A DNA stretch of 64,000 bases, from NCBI RefSeq assembly GCF_031624635.1, contig NZ_JAMQOQ010000007.1, forward strand, positions 62,001 to 126,000, read 5' to 3'. The position numbers and the translations under genes were made by a program. Within the stretch, counting starts at the first letter, position 1. The number at the start of each line of letters is the position of its first letter. Of the stretch, positions 28,060 to 36,640 are shown in pieces. Source of the stretch: Halogeometricum sp. S3BR5-2. GTDB taxonomy: Archaea; Halobacteriota; Halobacteria; Halobacteriales; Haloferacaceae. The notes below the pieces were generated by a model. It ran no database searches. It was not told the origin of the DNA and worked only from the letters and a program-made list of their open reading frames with translations.

Positions 28060-28145
28060 CTATAGTAGCGTCTGCAAGTCATCACCCACTTGACCGCACG
28101 ACAGCGCGCGGTTGGATGAGTAGACAGTTGCAGACGTTACGATAG
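28060..28145. repeat. Imperfect long palindrome, possible second MITE
   Basis: CTATAGTAGCGTCTGCAA (28060-28077) pairs with TTGCAGACGTTACGATAG (28128-28145) at 16 of 18 positions. The interior has its own short GC-rich complementary tracts (GACCGC and GCGGTTG). No target duplication was found. It could be a small non-autonomous element or a structured intergenic signal. Together with the neighbouring MITE it fills most of the gap between the NosD-type gene and the CPBP gene. Confidence 0.6.
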
Positions 28146-28432
28146 ACCCGGCGCAAGATAGCACTCTGCAATTTACTAGACTTAGGGGAGCTCACCGGTT
28201 CCTCCTCTCTTGAGTTGTTCTTGCCTGGGTATACTTTGCTAACCCCTATTCAATTGATAACTGCGTTACATCCACAGGTCTGTAATAACCTGAGTGGATC
28301 GATTATTATTCTATAGGCGTTTAACCCCATAGTTATTAATAAATACTGGCGGTAATTCGGGTGCGAGATAATAACCCGTGCCGATCGTCCTATCAATAGA
28401 GACAAAGCAGAGAATCACAAACCGTTGAATAG

Positions 28433-29182
28433 ATGCGTACTGATGCTATGTCCGACAGTCGAATGAAGGATATCGCTTCCCGAGTGAAACATGTTCTACT
28501 GGCGATTGCCCTCGCTGCTGCGGGATTCCTACTTGGACTCGTTCTTCTCTCGTTTGGTACTGCCTTCTTCGAGATGTTCGGTGTCACGCTCACCGAGCGA
28601 CCGGCAATTAGGTTGGTCGTCTCAACCATACTGCTCCAGGGCGTTGCGTTTGGGACAGTCGCGCTGTGGTACGTCGCGTTTCGATCGCGAGGCTCTGAAC
28701 TCCTGCACGTTCGATTCCCGAGCCGGCGAGACATCATTTGGATTATCGGCGGAGGACTCCTATTCGTCGGCGTCTACTTCGGTCTCACAGAGTTCGTCAC
28801 AGCTGTCGGGCTTCCAATTGCTCAAAATAACGTCGCTATCATCGCGAGCGAAACACCGTCTGTAGTACTGTTACTGGTCCCACTTTCGATTCTCCTCGTT
28901 GGGCCCGGTGAAGAGCTGCTGTTCCGCGGTATCGTTCAGGGACTTCTCACTGAGTCGTTCACTGCTCGGTCGGCTATTGTTCTTGCGAGCGCAATCTTCG
29001 CTATCAGCCACGCGGGTTCACTAACAGGACGGGGACAGCTGACGTATATGATCGTTGTCTTCGGATTAGCGGTCGTACTCGGCACGTTCTATGAGTTGAG
29101 TGGGAATCTGGTAGTTCCAGCGCTCCTTCACGGCGGATACAACGCGGTTCTCTATACGAATCTGTATCTCTCCAGCGCGTGA
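28433..29182 (+). CDS. CPBP/CAAX-type intramembrane protease
   Basis: 249 residues with about eight hydrophobic segments. The three family motifs are present: GPGEELLFRGIVQG (EExxxR), AISHAGS and ALLHGGYNAVLY. Members are membrane-embedded glutamic-type proteases (Rce1/ABI family) and are often linked to bacteriocin immunity or lipoprotein processing, but archaeal substrates are unknown. An alternative in-frame ATG lies five codons downstream (28448). It stands between repeat elements and has no obvious operon partner. Confidence 0.85.
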   Translation: MRTDAMSDSRMKDIASRVKHVLLAIALAAAGFLLGLVLLSFGTAFFEMFGVTLTERPAIRLVVSTILLQGVAFGTVALWYVAFRSRGSELLHVRFPSRRDIIWIIGGGLLFVGVYFGLTEFVTAVGLPIAQNNVAIIASETPSVVLLLVPLSILLVGPGEELLFRGIVQGLLTESFTARSAIVLASAIFAISHAGSLTGRGQLTYMIVVFGLAVVLGTFYELSGNLVVPALLHGGYNAVLYTNLYLSSA

Positions 29183-29328
29183 GAGTACCCACTGATATCG
29201 ACAACAGCGATGCGGTAGATTCCTAACTCTGATACGGTAACCGAGAAATTCGAACGATTTCGGCCAGTTGCGAACGTTCTTTAGGTAAAAGCCGATACTA
29301 TGTGTTCTTCTGATTCTCGTTTAATCCT

Positions 29329-29502
29329 CTATCGACGACTGGCTACGAGCAGTTGTATGAACTGTAGACAAACTATCGCTCCGATTAGAGCTGACCCAAT
29401 GAGTGGGGCTCTTCCCTCCGTCACCGGGTTACTCACGTAGAAACCAACCAAGGCGATCAGTAGTACGAGCGCTACAACCGATAGTGCGTTCTCGATGGCC
29501 AT
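29329..29502 (-). CDS. Small two-helix membrane protein, 57 aa
   Basis: ATG at 29500-29502 (reverse strand) opens a frame ending with TAG at 29329-29331. It reads MAIENALSVVALVLLIALVG, then FYVSNPVTEGRAPLIG, then a second hydrophobic segment SALIGAIVCLQFIQLLVASRR. The clean helix-loop-helix pattern and haloarchaeal composition argue for a real gene. Small proteins of this type cluster with cytochrome oxidase genes in haloarchaea, and an oxidase subunit lies 2 kb away. Confidence 0.5.
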   Translation of the reverse strand: MAIENALSVVALVLLIALVGFYVSNPVTEGRAPLIGSALIGAIVCLQFIQLLVASRR

Positions 29503-29636
29503 ATCGAAAAAAAGGCACTCTTCTACAAATAATCCGCGGATTCCACTGGCAAACAGGCGTTCGTCAGTTTATATCTCCGTTGAACCTCTTCTAGTCGAAT
29601 GAACACTCATTTTACGCTCCTCTCGAAGCAACACTC

Positions 29637-29723
29637 GTGAAAGCAAAACACCGTCTCATGTTTGTCCTGTTCGGCATCGTATTGCTATTAGTCCTGGTCG
29701 GATTCGTTGTCCGGCTGATATAG
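29637..29723 (+). CDS. Possible single-helix micro-protein, 28 aa
   Basis: GTG at 29637 starts KAKHRLMFVLFGIVLLLVLV then GFVVRLI and stops at TAG 29721-29723. One basic flank and one strong membrane helix are visible, like small accessory subunits of membrane complexes. No ribosome-binding site is obvious and the length is at the limit of what can be judged from sequence alone. Confidence 0.3.
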   Translation: MKAKHRLMFVLFGIVLLLVLVGFVVRLI

Positions 29724-29946
29724 CGAAATATGTGTAGGTAGATGAATACACAGTCACAGTTGATACAATAGTATACGACTAGAATTAATAAGGTGACCTG
29801 TTCAACTGGTAGCCAGCTTATTATGCCTGTAGTGGAATAATCTCGATAATGGTTGAGCAGCAAAGAGGCGCCTTAATCCGGACCACGTATCTTGAGCGAG
29901 AGGTTTGGAGACAGACTGACGACACATCAAGTGATGGTGCGTCAGG

Positions 29947-30351
29947 ATGAGTGAAGATGCAGAAGCAGACTTGGTGAACACTGGATCAAGTCCATGGCCG
30001 ATGTTTATCGCACTCGGCCTAGCTTTGTCTGAGGTTGGTGTCCTGTTTGCGCTTCGCCCCGTTTCAGTCAGCGGGTTGTTACTATTTGTCGGATCCGTTG
30101 CCGGAATCCTTGCAGAATCGGGATACGTCACTCGATCTACTCGATCCATCGGCGCACAGGGAATCGCCCTATTGGTTATCGGGAGCGTATTGATCCTGCG
30201 AAATCAGACTGGAATGACTATCCGTGGCCAATCTATCGTTATCGCAGGAGTGCTCTGTTTCGTCCTTTTACTCCTCAGGATTGGGTACCACCGACTTCGT
30301 TTCGGAAACACGAACCGGGCTTCTGATGCGTCGGAATCTTCGTCTGACTAA
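29947..30351 (+). CDS. Cox-cluster-type membrane protein (DUF7541-like)
   Basis: 134 residues, with about four hydrophobic segments (PMFIALGLALSEVGVLFAL, VSGLLLFVGSVAGILAESG, GAQGIALLVIGSVLIL, SIVIAGVLCFVLLLLRIGY) and acidic ends. Proteins of this shape are usually found in haloarchaeal cytochrome c oxidase clusters, and the oxidase subunit I gene is 0.9 kb away. A role in oxidase assembly is possible but unproven. Confidence 0.65.
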   Translation: MSEDAEADLVNTGSSPWPMFIALGLALSEVGVLFALRPVSVSGLLLFVGSVAGILAESGYVTRSTRSIGAQGIALLVIGSVLILRNQTGMTIRGQSIVIAGVLCFVLLLLRIGYHRLRFGNTNRASDASESSSD

Positions 30352-30868
30352 TCAGAGATACTGGTCTCGATAAGTAGCACCCGGAATCGTGGGTGGAAGA
30401 TTTCGTCTGCTACGCCATTTGATAGAACTGGAGGCGAAATACAGTAACGAGAGCAGCGTCAAGTAGGTTGACGCAAAGATGATGCTCACGAACGGAATCG
30501 CTGCCACAATCGGTAACCGCTCTCGGTGACGATCTATGCGGCGTTGTTCGTCCCGACTTTGACACCTAAGAGCGAGATTGCAGTGATCGCCGAGAGTCCG
30601 AACGATAACGCAGTGACGTATCCGACGGCTGCATAGATGAGTGTGTGGAGTGCTGGGACACGAAATCTAACGTATGAGCGGTCGAAATTCCGGTGTCGGA
30701 GATAGAGGAGAGCAACTCCACCGAATCCGCGTCCTGTGTCAAGTACTAATGAAGGAACGATGCTCAGTACGGGAGTGATCTCAAATCCTGCGACACTTAG
30801 CACCAATCCAGCGACGAGAATAGGGCTAATCTGATACCAATGCCAACTGCTGCTGACAGGAGTTCCAT
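30352..30868 (-). pseudogene. Decayed membrane protein gene with at least two frameshifts
   Basis: Three overlapping frames on the minus strand read in series as one membrane protein. First comes ATG 30868 with MELLSAAVGIGIRL. The next frame continues ILVAGLVLSVAGFEITPVLS, then SYVRFRVPALHTLIYAAVGY and LSFGLSAITAISLLGVKVG. Just after 30540 a further frame continues RHRERLPIVAAIPFVSIIFA and ends with TGA at 30352-30354. No single frame has a good start covering the whole. Codon character persists across the breaks, which indicates recent decay or sequencing indels. Family unknown. Confidence 0.5.
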
Positions 30869-31006
30869 ACCTTTGGCGCTACCTTCTTTTGTTTGCTGTC
30901 TAAGACAGTTAACAAAGATGTGAGGCATTTGAATGGATGTGTGAGGATATTTGATTCCCTTTGGCCATATGATGGAACTGGATACAGAGAGCAAGTATTT
31001 GTAGCC

Positions 31007-31131
31007 GGCTCTGTTGAAACCCTCTCGCAGTCTGGCGGTTTGCTGAGAAGTCAGTTTTCCATCGGAACTGTGCAATCCGGGTGGAAGAGTCGCTCTCTGC
31101 ACTGTCAACACCGAAGGATTTCAACAGAGCC
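31007..31131. mobile_element. MITE-like element with 13-bp inverted repeats and 9-bp direct repeats
   Basis: GGCTCTGTTGAAA (31007-31019) is matched by its exact reverse complement TTTCAACAGAGCC (31119-31131). Flanking copies of TTTGTAGCC at 30998-31006 and 31132-31140 look like a target duplication. The ends resemble the GGnnCTGTTGnAA type of IS6-family elements, and an IS6-like transposase stub is present at 33649. The 125-bp element cannot encode a transposase. Confidence 0.8.
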
Positions 31132-31241
31132 TTTGTAGCCACACTGCATCATCGTTCAAAATAGGTCTCATCGCCAACGGCATGTTTTTCGCACGATTCT
31201 CAACAACACCAGTCAGCGCGTATATCGCGGTCTGCCTCCGC

Positions 31242-33533
31242 TCATTCTGAGACGTGAACGAGCGATGTCTGCAGACGCCCGCTCAGCATTTTGAATGTAG
31301 CCGCGAGTCCGGTGCCATACGCAAGGTGGGCAACGAACGCCACTAGAATGTAGCCGACGAGTTCCCACCCGGACTGGCCGCTGTAGAACGCCACGAAAAA
31401 GCCCGGCAGCATCACCACAGCGAACACGAGGCCCGTCCTGATAAGGGGTTCTCCCGGCAGGAAGTCCGCGAAGGTGACGAACAGGAGCGCCCACGTGGTC
31501 ATGCCGCCGCCGAGGAAGATGAGGTAGCCGATCGGCGGATTCCCCTGCACGCCGACGAGCTCAGCCAGTTCAGCGAACGCCGCCAGTTGGAAGACGCCGA
31601 GGAGAGACCCGACGTAGAGGACGGCCGACATGAGCATCATGCCGACGAAGCCGGCGACGGCGCCGACGACGACGTCGCGGCCGACGCCCGAGAGATCCTC
31701 GAACGCCTTCGGACTGCCCGTATCCGCCTCGTCCTTCTGGTCGCCGACCATCTGGCTCTCCGCGGCGGCCCGCGTTTCCTCAGGCGGGGGGCTGGTGACG
31801 CCGTACTTCTCCGCGAGGCGCGCCTCGAACGCCTGCCACTCGCGGGTGAACTGCTGGGTCTTCTTCAGGTCCCATACGTCGGCGTCACGGACGATGTCGC
31901 CGAACCACAGCGAATGCAGCATGTTGTACACCCACAAGAGGACACTGAAGCCGATAATATATGCCCCGATAGTAGCCACGTCATTGAGAAATTGGAACTT
32001 CGGTGGGTAGGAGGCGAACCGCCGGGGCATCCCAAGGGCGCCAAGTATCAGGAACGCCATGAACGTAACGAACACACCGACGGATGTGAGGACAGCTTGG
32101 AGGCGCGCCAGACGTTGGTTGTACATCCGTTCGGTGATGATGGGGAACCAGTAGTAGGAGGCAGCGAACATCTGGAACGGGATGATCGCCATCAGTATCA
32201 TGTGGAAGTGTCCGACGACGTAGTAGGTATCCTGATACATTACGTCGATGGGGATAGAGGCGAGGAAGACGCCTGTAATTCCCCCGATGACGAACAGGCT
32301 GAGCCCCCCGGCGGAGAACAGCATCGGTGCGGTCAACCGGATGTTCCCCTTCCACATCGTCGTTAGCCAGTTGAACACCTTGATGGCGCTGGGGACGGCG
32401 ATGGCGATGGAGACGATCATGAAGGAAGTGAGAATTCGCGGATCCATCCCCGTTGTGAACATGTGGTGCGCCCAGACGCCGAACGACAGCACCCCGATGG
32501 CGAGCGTCGAGTAGACGACGAACTTGAACCCGAATAGCTTCCGCCCCGAGAACTTCGGGAGGATGGTGCTCATCAACCCCGTCGCGGGGAGGAAGATGAT
32601 GTACACCTCTGGGTGGCCGAAAAACCAGAAGAGGTTTTGATACAGTATTGACCCGCCTGCCTCCACAGCGTAAAAGGAGGTACCGAAGTTGCGGTCAAGG
32701 AGCAACATGAGGAGGGCGCTCCCGAGCAGGGGGAACGCAAAGAGGATTATGCCGCTCGTTGTCAGCATCGACCACGTGAAGATATCGAGGTCACCGATGT
32801 CGACGTCCTCACCACGTTTCATGAATATAGTGACGATGAAATTTACCGCCCCCATCATCGTCGACAGCCCGCTTAAATGTAATCCAAGTAGCATAAAATC
32901 TATCTGTGGATTGGCTAATTGCGTCGACAGCGGGGTGTAGAGTGTCCATCCCGTTGCTGGTGGAGCGAGAGTGTACAAAAGCTGGAGCATTGATCGAGGC
33001 AGCCCGAGGCCAAGGATCCGTGCGAGGACTTCGGTGAGGAGGCCACCGCGGACGAGGAGTAACGAGGGAGGGAGGAGCCAGAAGGCGATGGCGTTGATGC
33101 GGGGGAACGCCAGGTCGTCGGCGCCGACGAACAACGGAAGGAAGTAGTTGGCCATGCCGAAGAACACCGGGGTGACGAAGAAGAACAGCATCGTCAGCCC
33201 ATGGGTGGTGAACAGCGCGTTGTACGTCTCTTCGGACCACACGTCGACGGCAGGCGTCAGCAGTTCCGTCCGAATCATCATTGCGTCGACGCCGCCCCAC
33301 AGGGCCGCCGCAGTCCCGAACACGAGGTACATGAGACCGATGTCCTTGTGGTCGACGGTCGTCATCCACCGGAGAAGGTTCTGTTTCTTCTCGCGTTCCT
33401 CCGTCTCTTCACCTTGGACGTGTCCACCGTCCGCGAAAACGATTCGAGAGAAATCTCGGAATGAGCCGTATCGTGCCCGGAGGATCACGACAGAGAGAAC
33501 GATTACCGCGAGTACGTATGGTATGATGCTCAT
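31242..33533 (-). CDS. coxA: Cytochrome c oxidase subunit I with C-terminal membrane extension
   Basis: 763 residues. The heme-copper oxidase core spans about residues 50-600 with its metal ligands: His in TTHGLTML (low-spin heme), GHPEVYI with the cross-linking His-Tyr pair, WAHHMFTTG (CuB histidines), and VVGHFHMIL (heme a3 and heme a). A cytoplasmic linker (residues about 600-645) leads to a further four-helix extension (VVGAVAGFVGMMLMSAVLYV to the C-terminus) typical of some haloarchaeal subunits. It reduces O2 and pumps protons. No subunit II gene is adjacent, so subunits must come from elsewhere or the locus is a relic. Confidence 0.92.
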   Translation of the reverse strand: MSIIPYVLAVIVLSVVILRARYGSFRDFSRIVFADGGHVQGEETEEREKKQNLLRWMTTVDHKDIGLMYLVFGTAAALWGGVDAMMIRTELLTPAVDVWSEETYNALFTTHGLTMLFFFVTPVFFGMANYFLPLFVGADDLAFPRINAIAFWLLPPSLLLVRGGLLTEVLARILGLGLPRSMLQLLYTLAPPATGWTLYTPLSTQLANPQIDFMLLGLHLSGLSTMMGAVNFIVTIFMKRGEDVDIGDLDIFTWSMLTTSGIILFAFPLLGSALLMLLLDRNFGTSFYAVEAGGSILYQNLFWFFGHPEVYIIFLPATGLMSTILPKFSGRKLFGFKFVVYSTLAIGVLSFGVWAHHMFTTGMDPRILTSFMIVSIAIAVPSAIKVFNWLTTMWKGNIRLTAPMLFSAGGLSLFVIGGITGVFLASIPIDVMYQDTYYVVGHFHMILMAIIPFQMFAASYYWFPIITERMYNQRLARLQAVLTSVGVFVTFMAFLILGALGMPRRFASYPPKFQFLNDVATIGAYIIGFSVLLWVYNMLHSLWFGDIVRDADVWDLKKTQQFTREWQAFEARLAEKYGVTSPPPEETRAAAESQMVGDQKDEADTGSPKAFEDLSGVGRDVVVGAVAGFVGMMLMSAVLYVGSLLGVFQLAAFAELAELVGVQGNPPIGYLIFLGGGMTTWALLFVTFADFLPGEPLIRTGLVFAVVMLPGFFVAFYSGQSGWELVGYILVAFVAHLAYGTGLAATFKMLSGRLQTSLVHVSE

Positions 33534-33648
33534 ACGAATTTCCGGAGATCCGACTGTTTGAGTGCGTAGCGCATCTTATCGTTGCGGACGAAGTTTCTGC
33601 CATTAAATCTACTCCCTGAACTTGGAGAAATAATTAATCACAAGGATA

Positions 33649-33858
33649 CTACGGAAACGATTCCGTGTGGCCAACCTCCTGAACCGGTGTTCGTCTATGG
33701 AGCGCTTGATGCAGCCTCTGAAACATCAGTAATAGATAAACCTCGCAAGACGCTAGCGGACGCTCAGTTGATCCCCGCAAATTATGAAAGCGATCAGTTC
33801 GGATCTTGAGGCTCTGAAACCACTTTTCGATCAGGTTTCGGTTAGTATAGTCAATCAA
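33649..33858 (-). pseudogene. C-terminal stub of an IS6-like transposase
   Basis: The frame reads IDYTNRNLIEKWFQSLKIRT DRFHNLRGS and ends QRLHQALHRRTPVQEVGH. This is the catalytic Glu region (NLIEKWFQSLK) and C-terminal HQAL...RTP motif of IS6-type DDE transposases. About two thirds of the enzyme, with both Asp residues, is missing. It is a relic and marks past recombination next to the conjugation region. Confidence 0.7.
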
Positions 33859-34453
33859 CTACCTAATCCTAACCAACAGATCACAAGTCGATAATCAGAC
33901 TAATCGACGAAAAATACCGTATCTTCGCAGTTCTGGTATTACGATGGAGCCGGTCTAATGCACGTTTAAATAGAAATGTGGCTACAGATTACTAACAAGA
34001 GCCATTTTAGTATTATCCCAGGCTATTTAAACTCATAATATGAAGAATACAGGTATCTAATTCTGTAGATTGATAACCTTCTCCACATAAATAACAGAAA
34101 ACCCAGGTATGAACGTATATTCTACTATTTGTGTTTATTTTGAGAAGTATGAACAATAAAGCTACGGTTTGAGTTCGCTGAATATTAGACTCTAGGGTGC
34201 AAACAAGAAAATCTACAGCGACAGCTGACTCATGGGGAGAACTCAAAATCAGCCCTTCACTACATCTTGATTTGCTCACAAACTCCGTTTTATGCTGCTA
34301 GTTAGCAACACTCAGTACTAGTCTGACAAAACCACTCTACTAGTTTAAATATTATACATTCAATATATCCATAATTTATTTATCTTCTTCCATTGACCTC
34401 GTCGATAGCCGACCTCCTCGGCACCTGTCGAAGACGCAAACAAAGAACTCGCT
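33859..34453. other. AT-rich non-coding boundary before the conjugation operon
   Basis: Nearly 600 bp of markedly AT-rich sequence, unlike the GC-rich coding regions on either side. An 88-residue frame at 34013-34279 (minus) has no haloarchaeal character and is not called. TATA-like tracts (ATATTATA, TTTATTTATC) lie at about 34348-34385, some 70-100 bp before ATG 34454, and may drive the operon. A repeated ACTAGT sits near 34317 and 34339. Candidate location for a replication origin or transfer origin, but no iterons were recognised. Confidence 0.5.
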
Positions 34454-34876
34454 ATGTCACAGGACAGCACTACCCCCAAGATGTTTGAGAACCGTACTGA
34501 CAGTCAATATACGGCGATAAGCACCGTCTCTAGACAGGCTATTCTCGCCCTTGCGCTGTTGAGCCTGTTTGCTGTCTCCCCTGTCGCAGCGCAGACGGGC
34601 GCAGTCTGTAGCGCCGAGAAGCTCCCGAGCATGATTGAGGGATTCTTCCAGCTGACTACCGGGCTCGGAATCGTCGGACTTGCTGTGGTCTGGCAGGCAG
34701 ACTCACTCATTGAAATGTTCACCCTCAATTCGGAGCAGAAGAAGGGGCTCAAGCGCCACAAGCGCTCGGCGATGAAGTCTGCCGTCATCCTCCTCGTCCT
34801 TGGTCCGTTGTACACGGTCGCCGGGTCGATGATGAGTCTTCCACTGGCTGACTGCGTTAATCTCACCCCCTGGTAA
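34454..34876 (+). CDS. Small secreted/membrane protein, pilin- or VirB2-like position
   Basis: 140 residues. A signal or first helix (ILALALLSLFAVSPVAAQTG) is followed by a Cys in GAVCSAEK, two hydrophobic segments (FFQLTTGLGIVGLAVVW, SAVILLVLGPLYTVAGSMM) separated by a basic loop (KKGLKRHKRS), and a final Cys in ADCVNL. This size and topology match the VirB2/TrbC or PilA-like small membrane proteins that open type IV secretion operons. First gene of the nine-gene cluster, 27 bp before the next. No direct homologue is recognised. Confidence 0.6.
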   Translation: MSQDSTTPKMFENRTDSQYTAISTVSRQAILALALLSLFAVSPVAAQTGAVCSAEKLPSMIEGFFQLTTGLGIVGLAVVWQADSLIEMFTLNSEQKKGLKRHKRSAMKSAVILLVLGPLYTVAGSMMSLPLADCVNLTPW

Positions 34877-34903
34877 GCTACTCCCCAATCCATCACGAAG
34901 CCC

Positions 34904-36640
34904 ATGGAACACCGAGAACTCTCCGTGCTCATGGCCACCCTGCTGGCGACGAGCCTCGCTACAGGCCTCGTCACAGCTACCCCACCACGACCGGGAACGG
35001 ACGACAATGGACTCTCTGAGAACGAATCCGCGACGCTGTGGTCTCGGGACACAGATAACTACACCAGCCAAGAAGCGTACCGCCAACGCTACGGTGACGA
35101 GCGAACTGCCATTCACCAGCTCGCAAACGGCAGCGATATCACGTTCAAGCGGCCGCCCGCGACCGCCGCGACGTGGACTCGGAACGACTTCGAGGACCTC
35201 GAAGCCGGTGGCTCGGATACGTCTGTTCACCCACCCCACGCGTCGCTCGAAGATGGCGTGTTCATCGCGGATGCCCACGCGACCGTATTCGCGGTGCAGC
35301 CATCGACCCATGGCCATCTCGAATCCGGTGAAACCCCACTCTACATCGCACCGAATGGAACGATGAGCGGGTTCGTCGATTACCGCATCCGTGTTCCAAA
35401 CGGGAGTTCCTCTGAGAACCAGACTATCGAATGGTCGCTCGCAGACCACGAGATCGAGGAGGTTCGATTGCAGAAAGATGGAGAGACTATTGCGAGGACC
35501 GATGGGTCGCACACACCCGCTCTCGACTACCAGATCAACGACGACTGGAGCGCGACTCTCTCCCTTGAAGCCGAGATCCACGTCCGACTGAAGAAGACGA
35601 TAGAGACTGACGGGGTCAACGGAACCGATGTCGAGGTCGTCTACCGAGAGGAGACGCAAAACGTCTCCGACTCGATCGACGTCGAGATTTATGACCTCTC
35701 CGCGTACCCCTACGACGCTGAGTATCCCAATGGCGATGCTGGCGTCGCTATCTTCCAGTCCCGCCCGTGGCAAGGGTACACTTTCTCCGACGATGGGAAC
35801 GCGAGCGTGCGTGGTGTCTGGCGGTTCTACACCGCTCACAACACCAACTGGGATACGCTCGTCAGATCGAATCGAACCGACAGCGCCGAAGTTGAGTCCG
35901 ATGCGATCCCTGTGTACGTCCACGCGTATCCATCTCGAATCGGACCGCGTGCTGAACCCGTTCGGGACGGCCCGGAGATCATCGACACGTGGGGGACCGA
36001 ACGGTCCTCCCCATTAGAGAGTATCGGCGAAAACGTCACCATTGAGGTCGTCAACCAGTCCTACGAGACGACGTACGGTGTCGCCGTCCGTGCTGAGAAC
36101 GTCGACCGAGAGGCGCTCCACGTTGCCGGCATCGTTCGCGGCGTGAACGCATCTATCGTTGAGCCCGACGCCGGGTCCGAGCGGCAGCTTCGACGCAGTA
36201 ACCTGACGGTTGAGGTTCTCGAGCAGAACCAGTCGCAGGCGACGCTCCGAATCGAACTACGTGACAACGGGACTGGTGCACCGATCATCCTCAATGACGA
36301 TACCCGTCGGTATCTGATCAGTGGGAGCGCCCGTAGTGGCTACATCACCATCGCTGGTCAGGAGGTCGAGACCAACGCCTCTGGCGTCGCCATCGTAACG
36401 GTCACTGAACCGGGTATCTACACGGCCCGCTATCATCCGGGCTCGTGGCTCGGACACAACCCGGCCTACGTGAGTGACACGGCGACCGCTCGGTGGCATC
36501 CACTCGGAACCATCGATGGCTGGTTCGACCTCGTCTTCGAGGCCGGCTGGCAGTTCATCCCTTTCTTCGTGATGTTCTACGCGGGACGCCGTCTCCTCCG
36601 AATGCTCGGTCCAGCAGACATCTTCCAACGAAACCCATGA
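34904..36640 (+). CDS. Large secreted surface protein of the conjugation operon
   Basis: 578 residues. A signal peptide (VLMATLLATSLATGLVTA) precedes a long extracellular region and a C-terminal membrane anchor (LVFEAGWQFIPFFVMFYAG). The ectodomain is acidic, beta-rich and carries many N-x-S/T glycosylation sequons (NGS, NES, NQS, NNT-like), typical of haloarchaeal surface proteins. Its place between the pilin-like gene and the transport ATPases suggests an adhesin or mating-pair surface component. Overlaps the next gene by four bases. Confidence 0.65.
   Translation: MEHRELSVLMATLLATSLATGLVTATPPRPGTDDNGLSENESATLWSRDTDNYTSQEAYRQRYGDERTAIHQLANGSDITFKRPPATAATWTRNDFEDLEAGGSDTSVHPPHASLEDGVFIADAHATVFAVQPSTHGHLESGETPLYIAPNGTMSGFVDYRIRVPNGSSSENQTIEWSLADHEIEEVRLQKDGETIARTDGSHTPALDYQINDDWSATLSLEAEIHVRLKKTIETDGVNGTDVEVVYREETQNVSDSIDVEIYDLSAYPYDAEYPNGDAGVAIFQSRPWQGYTFSDDGNASVRGVWRFYTAHNTNWDTLVRSNRTDSAEVESDAIPVYVHAYPSRIGPRAEPVRDGPEIIDTWGTERSSPLESIGENVTIEVVNQSYETTYGVAVRAENVDREALHVAGIVRGVNASIVEPDAGSERQLRRSNLTVEVLEQNQSQATLRIELRDNGTGAPIILNDDTRRYLISGSARSGYITIAGQEVETNASGVAIVTVTEPGIYTARYHPGSWLGHNPAYVSDTATARWHPLGTIDGWFDLVFEAGWQFIPFFVMFYAGRRLLRMLGPADIFQRNP

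Noticed and set aside
34013-34279. 88-residue minus-strand frame in AT-rich DNA
   Set aside because: Composition unlike haloarchaeal proteins (rich in Ile, Leu, Cys, Ser) and located in a low-GC non-coding island.
34703-35923. 406-residue minus-strand open frame
   Set aside because: Antisense to the surface-protein gene of the conjugation operon, with Val/Arg-rich mirror composition; high GC favours such shadow frames.
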